A stretch of DNA of 6,917 nucleotides. Source: Euryarchaeota archaeon UBA82. GTDB lineage: Archaea; Thermoplasmatota; Poseidoniia; Poseidoniales; Poseidoniaceae. Shown in pieces: positions 1 to 6,917 of this stretch (within the stretch, counting starts at the first letter, position 1; the number at the start of each line of letters is the position of its first letter). The stretch lies in contig DAKQ01000111.1 in assembly GCA_002496635.1 (NCBI GenBank), positions 1 through 6,917 on the forward strand, written 5' to 3'. The notes under the pieces were generated by a model. That model ran no database searches and had not been told where the DNA came from. It was given only the letters and a program-made list of their open reading frames with translations. Position numbers and translations under genes: made by a program.

Positions 1-982
<982 letters not shown>

Positions 983-1075
983 GGCCGTCCCGTCTGTTCC
1001 AACTCGTTCTCTTCTTTCATTGCATCCCTCTTGTCACAAAGACACATTGAATGCTAAGTTATCCTGTGGCTGGCC
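983..1075. promoter_or_regulatory. Divergent intergenic region between uppS and the 387-aa gene
   Basis: These 93 bases separate two divergent genes, so promoters in both directions are expected here or just inside the genes. I see no convincing archaeal TATA box (TTTAWATA-like) on either strand and no SD in front of either chosen start. On the minus strand GAGGG stands five bases before an ATG at 1020-1018, but that ATG is out of frame with uppS. No hairpin or operator repeat stands out. Confidence 0.35.
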
Positions 1076-2239
1076 ATGGAGGAAGCATCATGGTGGCCGC
1101 GTGGCCTTGCCCGCGGTTCTATTGACGATGCTCTTTCAAATCAAGAACTTACCACCAAATGGGGTAAATTGTCTTGTTTCGATGTTCGTGAAACAATGAA
1201 ACCCTCTTGGTGGAATAAGCAAGAAAATGGCTGCTGGGGTTCGTTCTCAAAATTAAAGATTGAATCTGTAAAAGTCATTTATCAACAAGGAAATCACACA
1301 TTGTTGCAACTTGATGAAGATTATACTGCGTTAGTGTATTCTATTCCAACAAGCGATTCCACTTCCATGCTTGCTCGCAAATCAGCATGGGCTACTGCTC
1401 TTGAATCAACATCCATTCTTCTCCCAGTAGCAGGAATGACGATTGAGGGGAATGATGCTGTTGTTGTCTTTCCACGTTTCGACTTGACCTCTGATGCAGA
1501 TATACAATGGATTTCAACATCACTTGGTCTCGCACAGGCCTCCCTTGAGCCGTTTTCTACTCCGAATGATCAAAATCGTTGGAATCAGCGATTGAAATCT
1601 GTAGAAGATGCTTTGCGACCAAACACATTGTGGAGAGCTCCACATACCAAGCACACCGTTGGACTACCAGCACTCCGTATTCATCCATCTTGGGTTGGAA
1701 TGACGGATGGTGAGATGAAACTCATTCCAATGAATCAACGAGTTAGTGAGCATCTCTTATGCGGCGCAGAGCGCCTTCCTGCTCTTGCTGAACTCATACA
1801 AATGGAAGGTCGCTGGGTTGAAATGAATGGCTATTCGAGAACAGATATTGAATCGATGCTAGGGGCTTGGTCCTCGGCAACTCCTTCCTCATGGTCAAAT
1901 AAAAAAGCGCTATCAACAGTTCTTGGTGGTGCATGGATTTGGCGCTACTATGACGTACTCTTTTCCTATGCTGAAGCAGTACTCTATGACGACAAGAAAG
2001 GTCTCGAATCAGCAAAATCATGGTTGAAAGATGTAACACGATTACAAGCACATCTTGGCGTTTTACGCGTATGGAAAAGCGGCGTATGGGTTGGCATTAC
2101 TACAATGGTTGTCGCTTATTATGGATGGCAAATCGATTCAATGACCCCTTCGTTTGCAATTGGAGTTGCCCTTGCAGGCGCCTTGCTATCATTTGCTTCA
2201 AACAGGATGTATTGGTGGAAAGATCCTTCTCCAATCTAG
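1076..2239 (+). CDS. Tryptophan-rich hypothetical protein with C-terminal two-helix membrane anchor
   Basis: I do not recognise this 387-residue protein. There is no signal peptide. The first 335 residues look soluble, and two hydrophobic segments near the end (about 336-352 and 359-376) form a hairpin anchor, leaving a short WWKDPSPI tail. Tryptophan is unusually common: 22 of 387 residues, spread along the whole length. Parts resemble an aminoglycoside-phosphotransferase-like kinase fold: GNHTLLQLDEDY (72-83), an AVVVFPRFD strand region (128-136), LGLAQASLEPF (150-160) and IHPSWVGMTDGEMKLIP (202-218). The last recalls the catalytic loop and metal-binding strand, but the catalytic Asp, loop Asn and metal-ligand Asp would all be replaced. 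A pseudokinase, or a remote UbiB-like protein, is therefore possible but only a guess. ATG 1076 follows an in-frame TAA at 1055 and lacks an SD; the next Met is 41. The gene converges on the MscS gene. Confidence 0.72.
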   Translation: MEEASWWPRGLARGSIDDALSNQELTTKWGKLSCFDVRETMKPSWWNKQENGCWGSFSKLKIESVKVIYQQGNHTLLQLDEDYTALVYSIPTSDSTSMLARKSAWATALESTSILLPVAGMTIEGNDAVVVFPRFDLTSDADIQWISTSLGLAQASLEPFSTPNDQNRWNQRLKSVEDALRPNTLWRAPHTKHTVGLPALRIHPSWVGMTDGEMKLIPMNQRVSEHLLCGAERLPALAELIQMEGRWVEMNGYSRTDIESMLGAWSSATPSSWSNKKALSTVLGGAWIWRYYDVLFSYAEAVLYDDKKGLESAKSWLKDVTRLQAHLGVLRVWKSGVWVGITTMVVAYYGWQIDSMTPSFAIGVALAGALLSFASNRMYWWKDPSPI

Positions 2240-2249
2240 AAAACAAGAT

Positions 2250-3344
2250 TCATCGCTGTTGACGTATTCTTCCATCATAGAAGGATAGGTTGAGTTCCTT
2301 AGCAAGTTCCATTGTTCCTAGGATGAGTTCTTCTCTTGCAGAACGTTCTGCAAGTGATGAGGAAACGTTCCAGTAAAGGTTGAGTCCAATATCAATGGAT
2401 TGAGCTGAGATCGTATTGATGCTGCACCAGGATGAATCTTCCTTTGTCGTTGCTTCATGATTCTGAATGAGTTCAAGTGTACGCTTACAGAAGGATTCAA
2501 CATCAGTTGGATCTGAATTGATGTCGAGGTGAATCATAGATTGCCAACGTCGCCAACGTCGCTTACCCCAGTTCTCAACAGGTGTGCTGACAAGGTTTGC
2601 GTTTGGAATCGTGATGATGGTATCAACTGAGGTACGAACAAGTGTAGTTCGAAGATTGATTTCAATGACTTCACCTTCCGAGGAGCCGATGATGACCCAA
2701 TCTCCAACCTTGAATGGACGGTCTAGTAGAACAGTAATTGCTCCAAAGAAATTCGAGATTGTGTCCTTTGCTGCAAGAGCCAAAGCCAATCCAGTAATAC
2801 CCAATCCTGCAAGGAGTGACGTCAATTGGAAGCCAAGAGCATCGGCGATAAAGATTGAACCAACAAAAACTATGACAAAGCGGAGAGTGCTTTCTAATGC
2901 AGATATAAGGGTCTTTTCTGTTCCATCAAGTTCGCCGTCTTTATCGAAGAATTTCACCACATCATAGACGAGAGAGACCAAGCGGAATGCCCAAACAACG
3001 ACAAAGAACACGAGCAAGAATTGCAATACGTCTGGAAGATATTCAAGCCAAGACGGGATCACAATGTTTGCATTATCGGAACGTTCGTCCCATAGAATTG
3101 AACAGAAGATAAATGCAAATACGGATGCTGCTGCGGTTCCGAGTGCAGCATCACCCTTCTTGACAGCCTTTTTTCGTATTTCATCGTTTGAAATTATGAC
3201 ACTTACAAAGCGATGTGAAAGTGTACTGACGAGGTATCGGACGATGAATGAGGCGATAAGAATTGACGCTAAAACGATGAGTGTCGATTCTGAAAAGCCC
3301 CATAAATCGCCGCTCGTATATGTGAGATTATCATACAGGCCCAT
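2250..3344 (-). CDS. mscS: MscS-family small-conductance mechanosensitive channel
   Basis: This membrane channel opens under membrane tension to release solutes during hypo-osmotic shock. With the ATG at 3344 it has 364 residues, somewhat longer than E. coli MscS. In this numbering, hydrophobic segments lie near 18-40, 68-85, 103-131 and 152-170. The pore-lining helix and start of the beta domain follow at about 176-216: Gly/Ala-rich GLGITGLALALAAKD, then ISNFFGAITVLLDRPFKVGDWV, the family signature. The beta domain continues through EGEVIEINLRTT and TIPNANLV, and the alpha/beta C-terminal domain ends at RIRQQR. The two or more helices before the core make it a medium-sized member. Start choice: AGGAAAGG precedes ATG 3344. 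The frame extends to a TTG at 3392, which would add 16 mostly acidic residues; an in-frame TGA lies further upstream. It is divergent from the carboxypeptidase gene. Confidence 0.93.
   Translation of the reverse strand: MGLYDNLTYTSGDLWGFSESTLIVLASILIASFIVRYLVSTLSHRFVSVIISNDEIRKKAVKKGDAALGTAAASVFAFIFCSILWDERSDNANIVIPSWLEYLPDVLQFLLVFFVVVWAFRLVSLVYDVVKFFDKDGELDGTEKTLISALESTLRFVIVFVGSIFIADALGFQLTSLLAGLGITGLALALAAKDTISNFFGAITVLLDRPFKVGDWVIIGSSEGEVIEINLRTTLVRTSVDTIITIPNANLVSTPVENWGKRRWRRWQSMIHLDINSDPTDVESFCKRTLELIQNHEATTKEDSSWCSINTISAQSIDIGLNLYWNVSSSLAERSAREELILGTMELAKELNLSFYDGRIRQQR
2543..2560. repeat. Tandem 9-bp direct repeat inside the MscS gene
   Basis: GCCAACGTC occurs twice head to tail. 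On the minus strand it encodes the basic and aromatic RRWRRW that follows the beta domain of the channel. It looks like a small in-frame duplication, or chance reuse of the same Arg and Trp codons. Confidence 0.6.
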
Positions 3345-3445
3345 GTCCTTTCCTGTGTCCTCATCTTCAAGTTCTTTTCCCTCATATTCCAAATCGGAGA
3401 TTCGACGGTTTCAAGTGTGGGGAGCAACTGGGTTGATTTGATAGC
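3345..3445. promoter_or_regulatory. Divergent region between the MscS and M14 carboxypeptidase genes
   Basis: About 100 bases (53 if the TTG start of MscS at 3392 is used) lie between two divergent starts and should hold both promoters. No clear TATA-like box is visible on either strand. GGGGAG at 3419-3424 is too far from the ATG at 3446 to act as an SD, so the carboxypeptidase transcript may be leaderless or have a very short leader. Confidence 0.35.
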
Positions 3446-5623
3446 ATGAGATTTGAAAAGGCAACTCGTCAAACAAGCGTCGTCGCATTGAGTCTGATGA
3501 TTCTACCATTACTTCTCTCAATGTTTTCTCCAGTCATGGCTTCGACTGTGAATGTTCAACAAGAAGCAACAGGAGATACTCCTGAAGATATATGGTCAGA
3601 GGACTACATCAATGATATCTTTCCTTGGGCATCCGCTAACGATCGTATTCTTCAGTTTAAGGAATATCACAGTTATGAGACAATGAAGTTGCGTATGGTA
3701 CAACTGGCTGAGCAAAATCCGGACATTTTTGAATACCATGAAGGCATGAATGGAGGCGTCAATGCTCGTGGTGAAACCGTCACTGCAAACGCTTACGAAG
3801 GCTGGTATTACGGCCATTCTTCACCTTGGTTGAAAATTACTGGTGACGTACAGGGCGGAGAATACAATGAATTCGTCGGGGATAACGGAAACTATGCTGA
3901 CCGCTATGATGTTATGATTGTAGGAAATCACCACGCAAGAGAGTGGATGTCCTACACCGTTGCAGTCATGCAAATGGAAGTCATTGCATTCTCATACAAC
4001 AACATTGGTTACGATAATGATGGAGATGGCTTGGTTGATGAAGATCCATGGGGAGACGCAAACAACGATGGGATTCTTGACGATGATGGAGATTGTCTCG
4101 CACTTGCCCCAGAACATCAAGATTCAAACGGTGATGGTACTGCTTGCGGACCTGGAGATCATGGTGTTGACGAGGATTACTCTGAACAATTCATTACCGA
4201 CCTTGTAAACTCTCGAGAAATTTATCTTATTCCAATGCTTAACGTCGATGGAAACATCTACGATCGTGAAGTATTCTGTCCAGCTCCTGCTTGGGAGTCA
4301 TGCCCGAGTGGTGGATGGAGAAAGAACCTTCGAGACAACACCTTTACTGGTGTAACTCCACTACCTGACCTCCAGGAAAAGGTCGACGAGGATTGTGATG
4401 GTGTTGATCTCAATCGAAATTACCAATTCGAATGGGGTGCTCCTCTGGGCGCAACAGGCCCATTGATTCCAGGTACTTGTTCGCCTGCAGAAGGTGAATT
4501 AGATGGTTCAAACAACGATGTTTACAATGGACCAGTTGATGATACGGATAACGATGGAGATGGACAAATCAATGAAGATCACGTCGATGGAAAAGACGAT
4601 GATGCAGACGGTGTAACCGATGAAGATTGGTGGGGTGGTAATTCTGAACCTGAGACCAAGTTTATCCAAGATTTAACTGAGATGAATGACGATGTCGGCG
4701 ACGGTTCTAGCGAATTCAAAGCAACCTTGACACATCACTCCTACTCAGAACTTATTCTCTATCCTTGGGGTCACTGCACAGGCTGTGAAAGCCCAGATCA
4801 TGAACAACTGAAGTATCACGGCGCTCAGATGGCAGAAATGACTCAATACACCAACATGCAATCCTCAGATCTTTACCCAACTTCGGGTGATTTCTGTGAC
4901 TGGCATTACGGTGTCCATGGCTCTTACTGCTACACCTCTGAAATTGGAACAGCCTTCCATCAGCACGAGGATGATATCGATCACATCGCTGTGCGTAATC
5001 TTGGAACAGGCTTCTACATGGCCGAAATTGCAGACAGTCCACGTGAGCGTGCAGACCTCGAGATGGGCAATATCTCTCAGCAAAATTATTTGGTCGAAGG
5101 AGATAAAGTTGACATTCCAGCAGAAGGCGATATTCCAGTCGATTTGTGTGTTTCAAAGCAGTTCCCTTACAGCGAATCCAAAACCAAGATTCAATGGCGT
5201 ACTGTCAAGCCAAGCCGCTTGCAAAGTGATTACGGATCACGTGAATGGGCTACTACGCCATGGGAGGCTGTTTCTGTTCAGGTTGTGAGCGATGAATCAT
5301 GCCCACTGCCAGATGGGAATGGAACAATCTTACGAGGTATGATACCTATTTCAGAAACTGCAACTGGAAAGTTGCACTACAAAGCCACAGTATTCACGCT
5401 TGGAGGTTCTGATTTCATTCAATATCCTGCAGATGGTGCTTACTATGAACTGGATTTGACGTATCGTGAAGCGTACGGTTCTCTCTTTGGATCCCTTGTT
5501 CTCTTTACGCTTGTAGCAGGGACAATCTGGGGTGGTCTCGGTGTTTGTTTACGAATTATGCTTACTGATCAAGAAGAGAGCGCCTATGTGGCCTCCGCAG
5601 TCTTAGAAGCAGAGGCGGTATAG
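3446..5623 (+). CDS. Secreted, membrane-anchored M14 zinc carboxypeptidase with calcium-loop inserts
   Basis: This exoenzyme removes C-terminal amino acids from peptides outside the cell. A signal peptide (about 1-32: basic start, hydrophobic 11-27, VMA-S cleavage) leads to an M14 domain. By alignment to pancreatic carboxypeptidase A, zinc ligands are His163 and Glu166 (HHAREW) and His431 (HHSYSELILYPWG). Substrate-binding residues are Arg292 (GWRKNLR), Asn323 and Arg324 (GVDLNRNY); Tyr477 is the mobile tyrosine; Glu499 (TSEIGT) is the catalytic base. All are present, so it should be active. The stretches between these motifs are longer than in carboxypeptidase A and hold Asp/Gly-rich, thrombospondin-type-3-like loops. 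Residues from about 545 to 672 look like a beta-sandwich, followed by one transmembrane helix (about 679-703) and a 20-residue cytoplasmic tail. At 725 residues it is far larger than the roughly 300-residue catalytic core. Twelve ectodomain cysteines suggest disulfides. ATG 3446 is chosen because it gives a complete signal peptide. Confidence 0.95.
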   Translation: MRFEKATRQTSVVALSLMILPLLLSMFSPVMASTVNVQQEATGDTPEDIWSEDYINDIFPWASANDRILQFKEYHSYETMKLRMVQLAEQNPDIFEYHEGMNGGVNARGETVTANAYEGWYYGHSSPWLKITGDVQGGEYNEFVGDNGNYADRYDVMIVGNHHAREWMSYTVAVMQMEVIAFSYNNIGYDNDGDGLVDEDPWGDANNDGILDDDGDCLALAPEHQDSNGDGTACGPGDHGVDEDYSEQFITDLVNSREIYLIPMLNVDGNIYDREVFCPAPAWESCPSGGWRKNLRDNTFTGVTPLPDLQEKVDEDCDGVDLNRNYQFEWGAPLGATGPLIPGTCSPAEGELDGSNNDVYNGPVDDTDNDGDGQINEDHVDGKDDDADGVTDEDWWGGNSEPETKFIQDLTEMNDDVGDGSSEFKATLTHHSYSELILYPWGHCTGCESPDHEQLKYHGAQMAEMTQYTNMQSSDLYPTSGDFCDWHYGVHGSYCYTSEIGTAFHQHEDDIDHIAVRNLGTGFYMAEIADSPRERADLEMGNISQQNYLVEGDKVDIPAEGDIPVDLCVSKQFPYSESKTKIQWRTVKPSRLQSDYGSREWATTPWEAVSVQVVSDESCPLPDGNGTILRGMIPISETATGKLHYKATVFTLGGSDFIQYPADGAYYELDLTYREAYGSLFGSLVLFTLVAGTIWGGLGVCLRIMLTDQEESAYVASAVLEAEAV
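4013..4177 (+). other. First calcium-loop insert of the M14 enzyme (residues 190-244)
   Basis: The encoded segment holds repeated DxDxDG-like loops: DNDGDGLVDED, DANNDGILDDDGD and DSNGDG, ending in GVDED. Such loops bind Ca2+ in thrombospondin type 3, dockerin and EF-hand-like repeats. It sits between the HxxE zinc motif (163-166) and Arg292, a spacing of 126 residues where carboxypeptidase A has about 55. Cys217 and Cys234 may close the loop. Calcium binding is inferred from the motif. Confidence 0.75.
4538..4627 (+). other. Second calcium-loop insert of the M14 enzyme (residues 365-394)
   Basis: This segment encodes DDTDNDGDGQINED and then DGKDDDADGVTDED, two further Asp-rich calcium-type loops. 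It lies between the Asn-Arg motif (323-324) and zinc ligand His431. That interval is 107 residues, about twice the 51 of carboxypeptidase A. Confidence 0.75.
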
Positions 5624-5631
5624 GAGGGGAT
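5622..5631 (+). promoter_or_regulatory. Strong Shine-Dalgarno site for the symporter gene
   Basis: AGGAGGGGAT matches the archaeal SD consensus AGGAGGTGAT at 9 of 10 positions and overlaps the TAG stop of the carboxypeptidase gene. It fixes the symporter start at ATG 5635 and supports a two-gene operon with coupled translation. Confidence 0.85.
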
Positions 5632-5634
5632 TTG

Positions 5635-6917
5635 ATGGCAGAAAGTGACCAATTCTCAGGCCGACTCGGCCTTATTTTCGCATCTATTGGTGCAGCTATT
5701 GGAACAGGTAACATCTGGCGTTTTCCCCGAATGGTCGGTGCAAACGGCGGAGGGACTTTCCTCATTCCGTGGCTCTTCTTCCTCTTCGTATGGTCGATTC
5801 CGCTCGTTATTGCAGAATTCGCTATGGGTAAGCGATCTCGAGTAGGTACTGTTGGTACATTCCGAATCTTTGCTGGTAAGAAATTCGCTTGGATGGGTCT
5901 TTGGACTGCTTGGATTTCAACTGCAATTGGATTCTATTATGCAATTGTTGCAGGCTGGTGCTTGAAGTATTTCCAACTTGGTATCTCTGGCGGATTAACT
6001 GGAGATGGCGTTGATACAACTGAAGTTTGGAACTCTTTCCTACAATCTCCAATGCAAGTTATTGCATTCCAATTCTTGATTATCGCAATCACATTACTGG
6101 CAATTTGGAAGGGTGCAAAGGCAATCGAGAAAGTCAATGTTTTGTTGATGACTTCGCTGTTTGTACTCCTCTTCATGACGCTTGGGCTCTCCCTCTGGAT
6201 GGATATGTCCGATGGAAGTCTTGATGGTGCACTGTTCATGTTCACCGTCGATCCTGATATGTTGATGGAACCCGAAGTATGGATCAATGGATTATCGCAA
6301 TCTGCTTGGTCCTGTTCTGCTGGTATGGGTATGTGCATCACTTACGCAGTTTACATGAGAAAAGACGAGGATACTGTTCTCAATGCCTTCACCATGGGAT
6401 TCGCTAACAACAGCATTTCCATTATCGCAGGTCTTGCAGTTCTCTCCGCTATCTTCGCAGTTAGCGCAGACCCATTGACCACAGTTACGAACGGGTCATC
6501 TGCAATCACCTTCCTTGCATTACCTGAAGTGTTTGCTCAAGCACCAGGTGGCGCTGTGGGAGCGTTTGTCATGATGGCAGGATTCTTCCTTGCGTTATCG
6601 TTCGCTGCGATTACGTCGATGATTTCTACTGTTGAACTATGTGTTCGAAACTTCGTAGACCATGGATATGACCGACAAAAATCTGTTCTGATTACATCTC
6701 TTGCAATCTTCTTCTTCGGTTTGCCTTCCGCACTTATGTGGATTCAACTTGATGCAGGTGGAGTAGCATTCCCAGAATTCCTTGAGGTTCAAGATCACAT
6801 TTGGGGTTACGGACTCATGTTCAGTGGACTGTTTATTGCATTCTCGATTTGGAAGTATGGCTATGTCAAGTGGAAGAAAGAAGTCGAACTGGGCAAGGCT
6901 GCACCCGGACTTTCAGG
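5635..6917 (+). CDS. Na+-dependent symporter, SNF (LeuT/neurotransmitter) family, partial at right edge
   Basis: This secondary transporter uses the Na+ gradient to import amino acids or related amines. The visible 427 residues cover helices 1 to 10 of the 12 in LeuT; helices 11-12 lie beyond the window. Signature blocks are RLGLIFASIGAAIGTGNIWRFP (10-31, the unwound helix 1) and NGGGTFLIPW (37-46), then AEFAMGK in helix 2. Helix 6 reads SQSAWSCSAGMGMCITYAVY (221-240), followed by MRKDED. By alignment to LeuT, Na1 ligands are kept as Asn26, Ser226 (for Thr254) and Asn258. Na2 ligands are kept as Ala324, Thr327 and Ser328. Trp225 replaces substrate-pocket Phe253, and Met231 replaces Phe259. 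The substrate is therefore not assignable, though an amino acid is likely. The gene starts 11 bases after the carboxypeptidase stop behind a strong SD. Confidence 0.95.
   Translation, partial: MAESDQFSGRLGLIFASIGAAIGTGNIWRFPRMVGANGGGTFLIPWLFFLFVWSIPLVIAEFAMGKRSRVGTVGTFRIFAGKKFAWMGLWTAWISTAIGFYYAIVAGWCLKYFQLGISGGLTGDGVDTTEVWNSFLQSPMQVIAFQFLIIAITLLAIWKGAKAIEKVNVLLMTSLFVLLFMTLGLSLWMDMSDGSLDGALFMFTVDPDMLMEPEVWINGLSQSAWSCSAGMGMCITYAVYMRKDEDTVLNAFTMGFANNSISIIAGLAVLSAIFAVSADPLTTVTNGSSAITFLALPEVFAQAPGGAVGAFVMMAGFFLALSFAAITSMISTVELCVRNFVDHGYDRQKSVLITSLAIFFFGLPSALMWIQLDAGGVAFPEFLEVQDHIWGYGLMFSGLFIAFSIWKYGYVKWKKEVELGKAAPGLS

Noticed and set aside
2584..2967. Plus-strand open frame of 127 codons antisense to MscS
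   Set aside because: The MscS pore helix and beta domain lie on the opposite strand. The Ser/Thr/Arg-rich translation is typical of a reverse-strand shadow.
3389..3407. Inverted repeat AATC-GGA-GATT in the MscS/M14 intergenic region
   Set aside because: A four-base stem is expected by chance and has no flanking support as an operator or terminator.
4382..4427. A third calcium loop at residues 313-321 (VDEDCDGVD)
   Set aside because: It aligns with the normal M14 segment leading into the Asn-Arg motif (C-GVD-NRN in carboxypeptidase A), so the acidic residues there are not clearly an added calcium loop.
4752..5156. Minus-strand open frame of 134 codons inside the carboxypeptidase gene
   Set aside because: It lies wholly antisense to conserved M14 motifs including Tyr477 and Glu499. 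The translation has no domain and reads as a shadow frame.
5937..6341. Minus-strand open frame of 134 codons inside the symporter gene
   Set aside because: It is antisense to SNF helices 4-6, which are strongly conserved, and shows no family features.

Overview
The window most likely comes from a planktonic marine euryarchaeon of the Marine Group II type (Candidatus Poseidoniales). The case rests on gene content. There is an archaeal-style cis-prenyltransferase, and a large secreted M14 carboxypeptidase whose catalytic domain is interrupted by Asp/Gly-rich calcium-loop-like inserts and which ends in a C-terminal membrane anchor. There is also an SNF-family sodium symporter. Genes are compact, GC content is moderate, and Shine-Dalgarno (SD) use is uneven. 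This placement is inference: the window holds no rRNA or other taxonomic marker.

Layout. (1) Positions 1-982, minus strand: a two-gene unit, uppS followed by a Nudix hydrolase that runs off the left edge. The uppS stop and the Nudix start are 1 base apart. (2) Positions 1076-2239, plus strand: a tryptophan-rich membrane-anchored protein of unknown function, possibly a degenerate kinase-like fold, divergent from uppS. (3) Positions 2250-3344, or to 3392 if a TTG start is used, minus strand: an MscS-family mechanosensitive channel, convergent with the previous gene with only 10 bases between the stops. (4) Positions 3446-5623, plus strand: the secreted M14 metallocarboxypeptidase. (5) Positions 5635 to the right edge, plus strand: the Na+ symporter, 11 bases downstream and preceded by a near-perfect archaeal SD.

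How the genes may work together. The carboxypeptidase and symporter form an apparent two-gene operon. The enzyme would trim C-terminal residues from peptides at the outer membrane face, and the LeuT-like symporter could import the released amino acids with Na+. This fits a protein-degrading heterotroph, but the coupling is inferred from gene order. UppS makes the long polyprenyl diphosphate behind the dolichol-type glycan carrier, and MscS relieves hypo-osmotic pressure. These look like ordinary core functions.

No RNA gene, insertion sequence, CRISPR array or phage feature was seen, and no gene-free stretch exceeds about 100 bases. The least ordinary items are the M14 architecture and the unidentified 387-residue protein.
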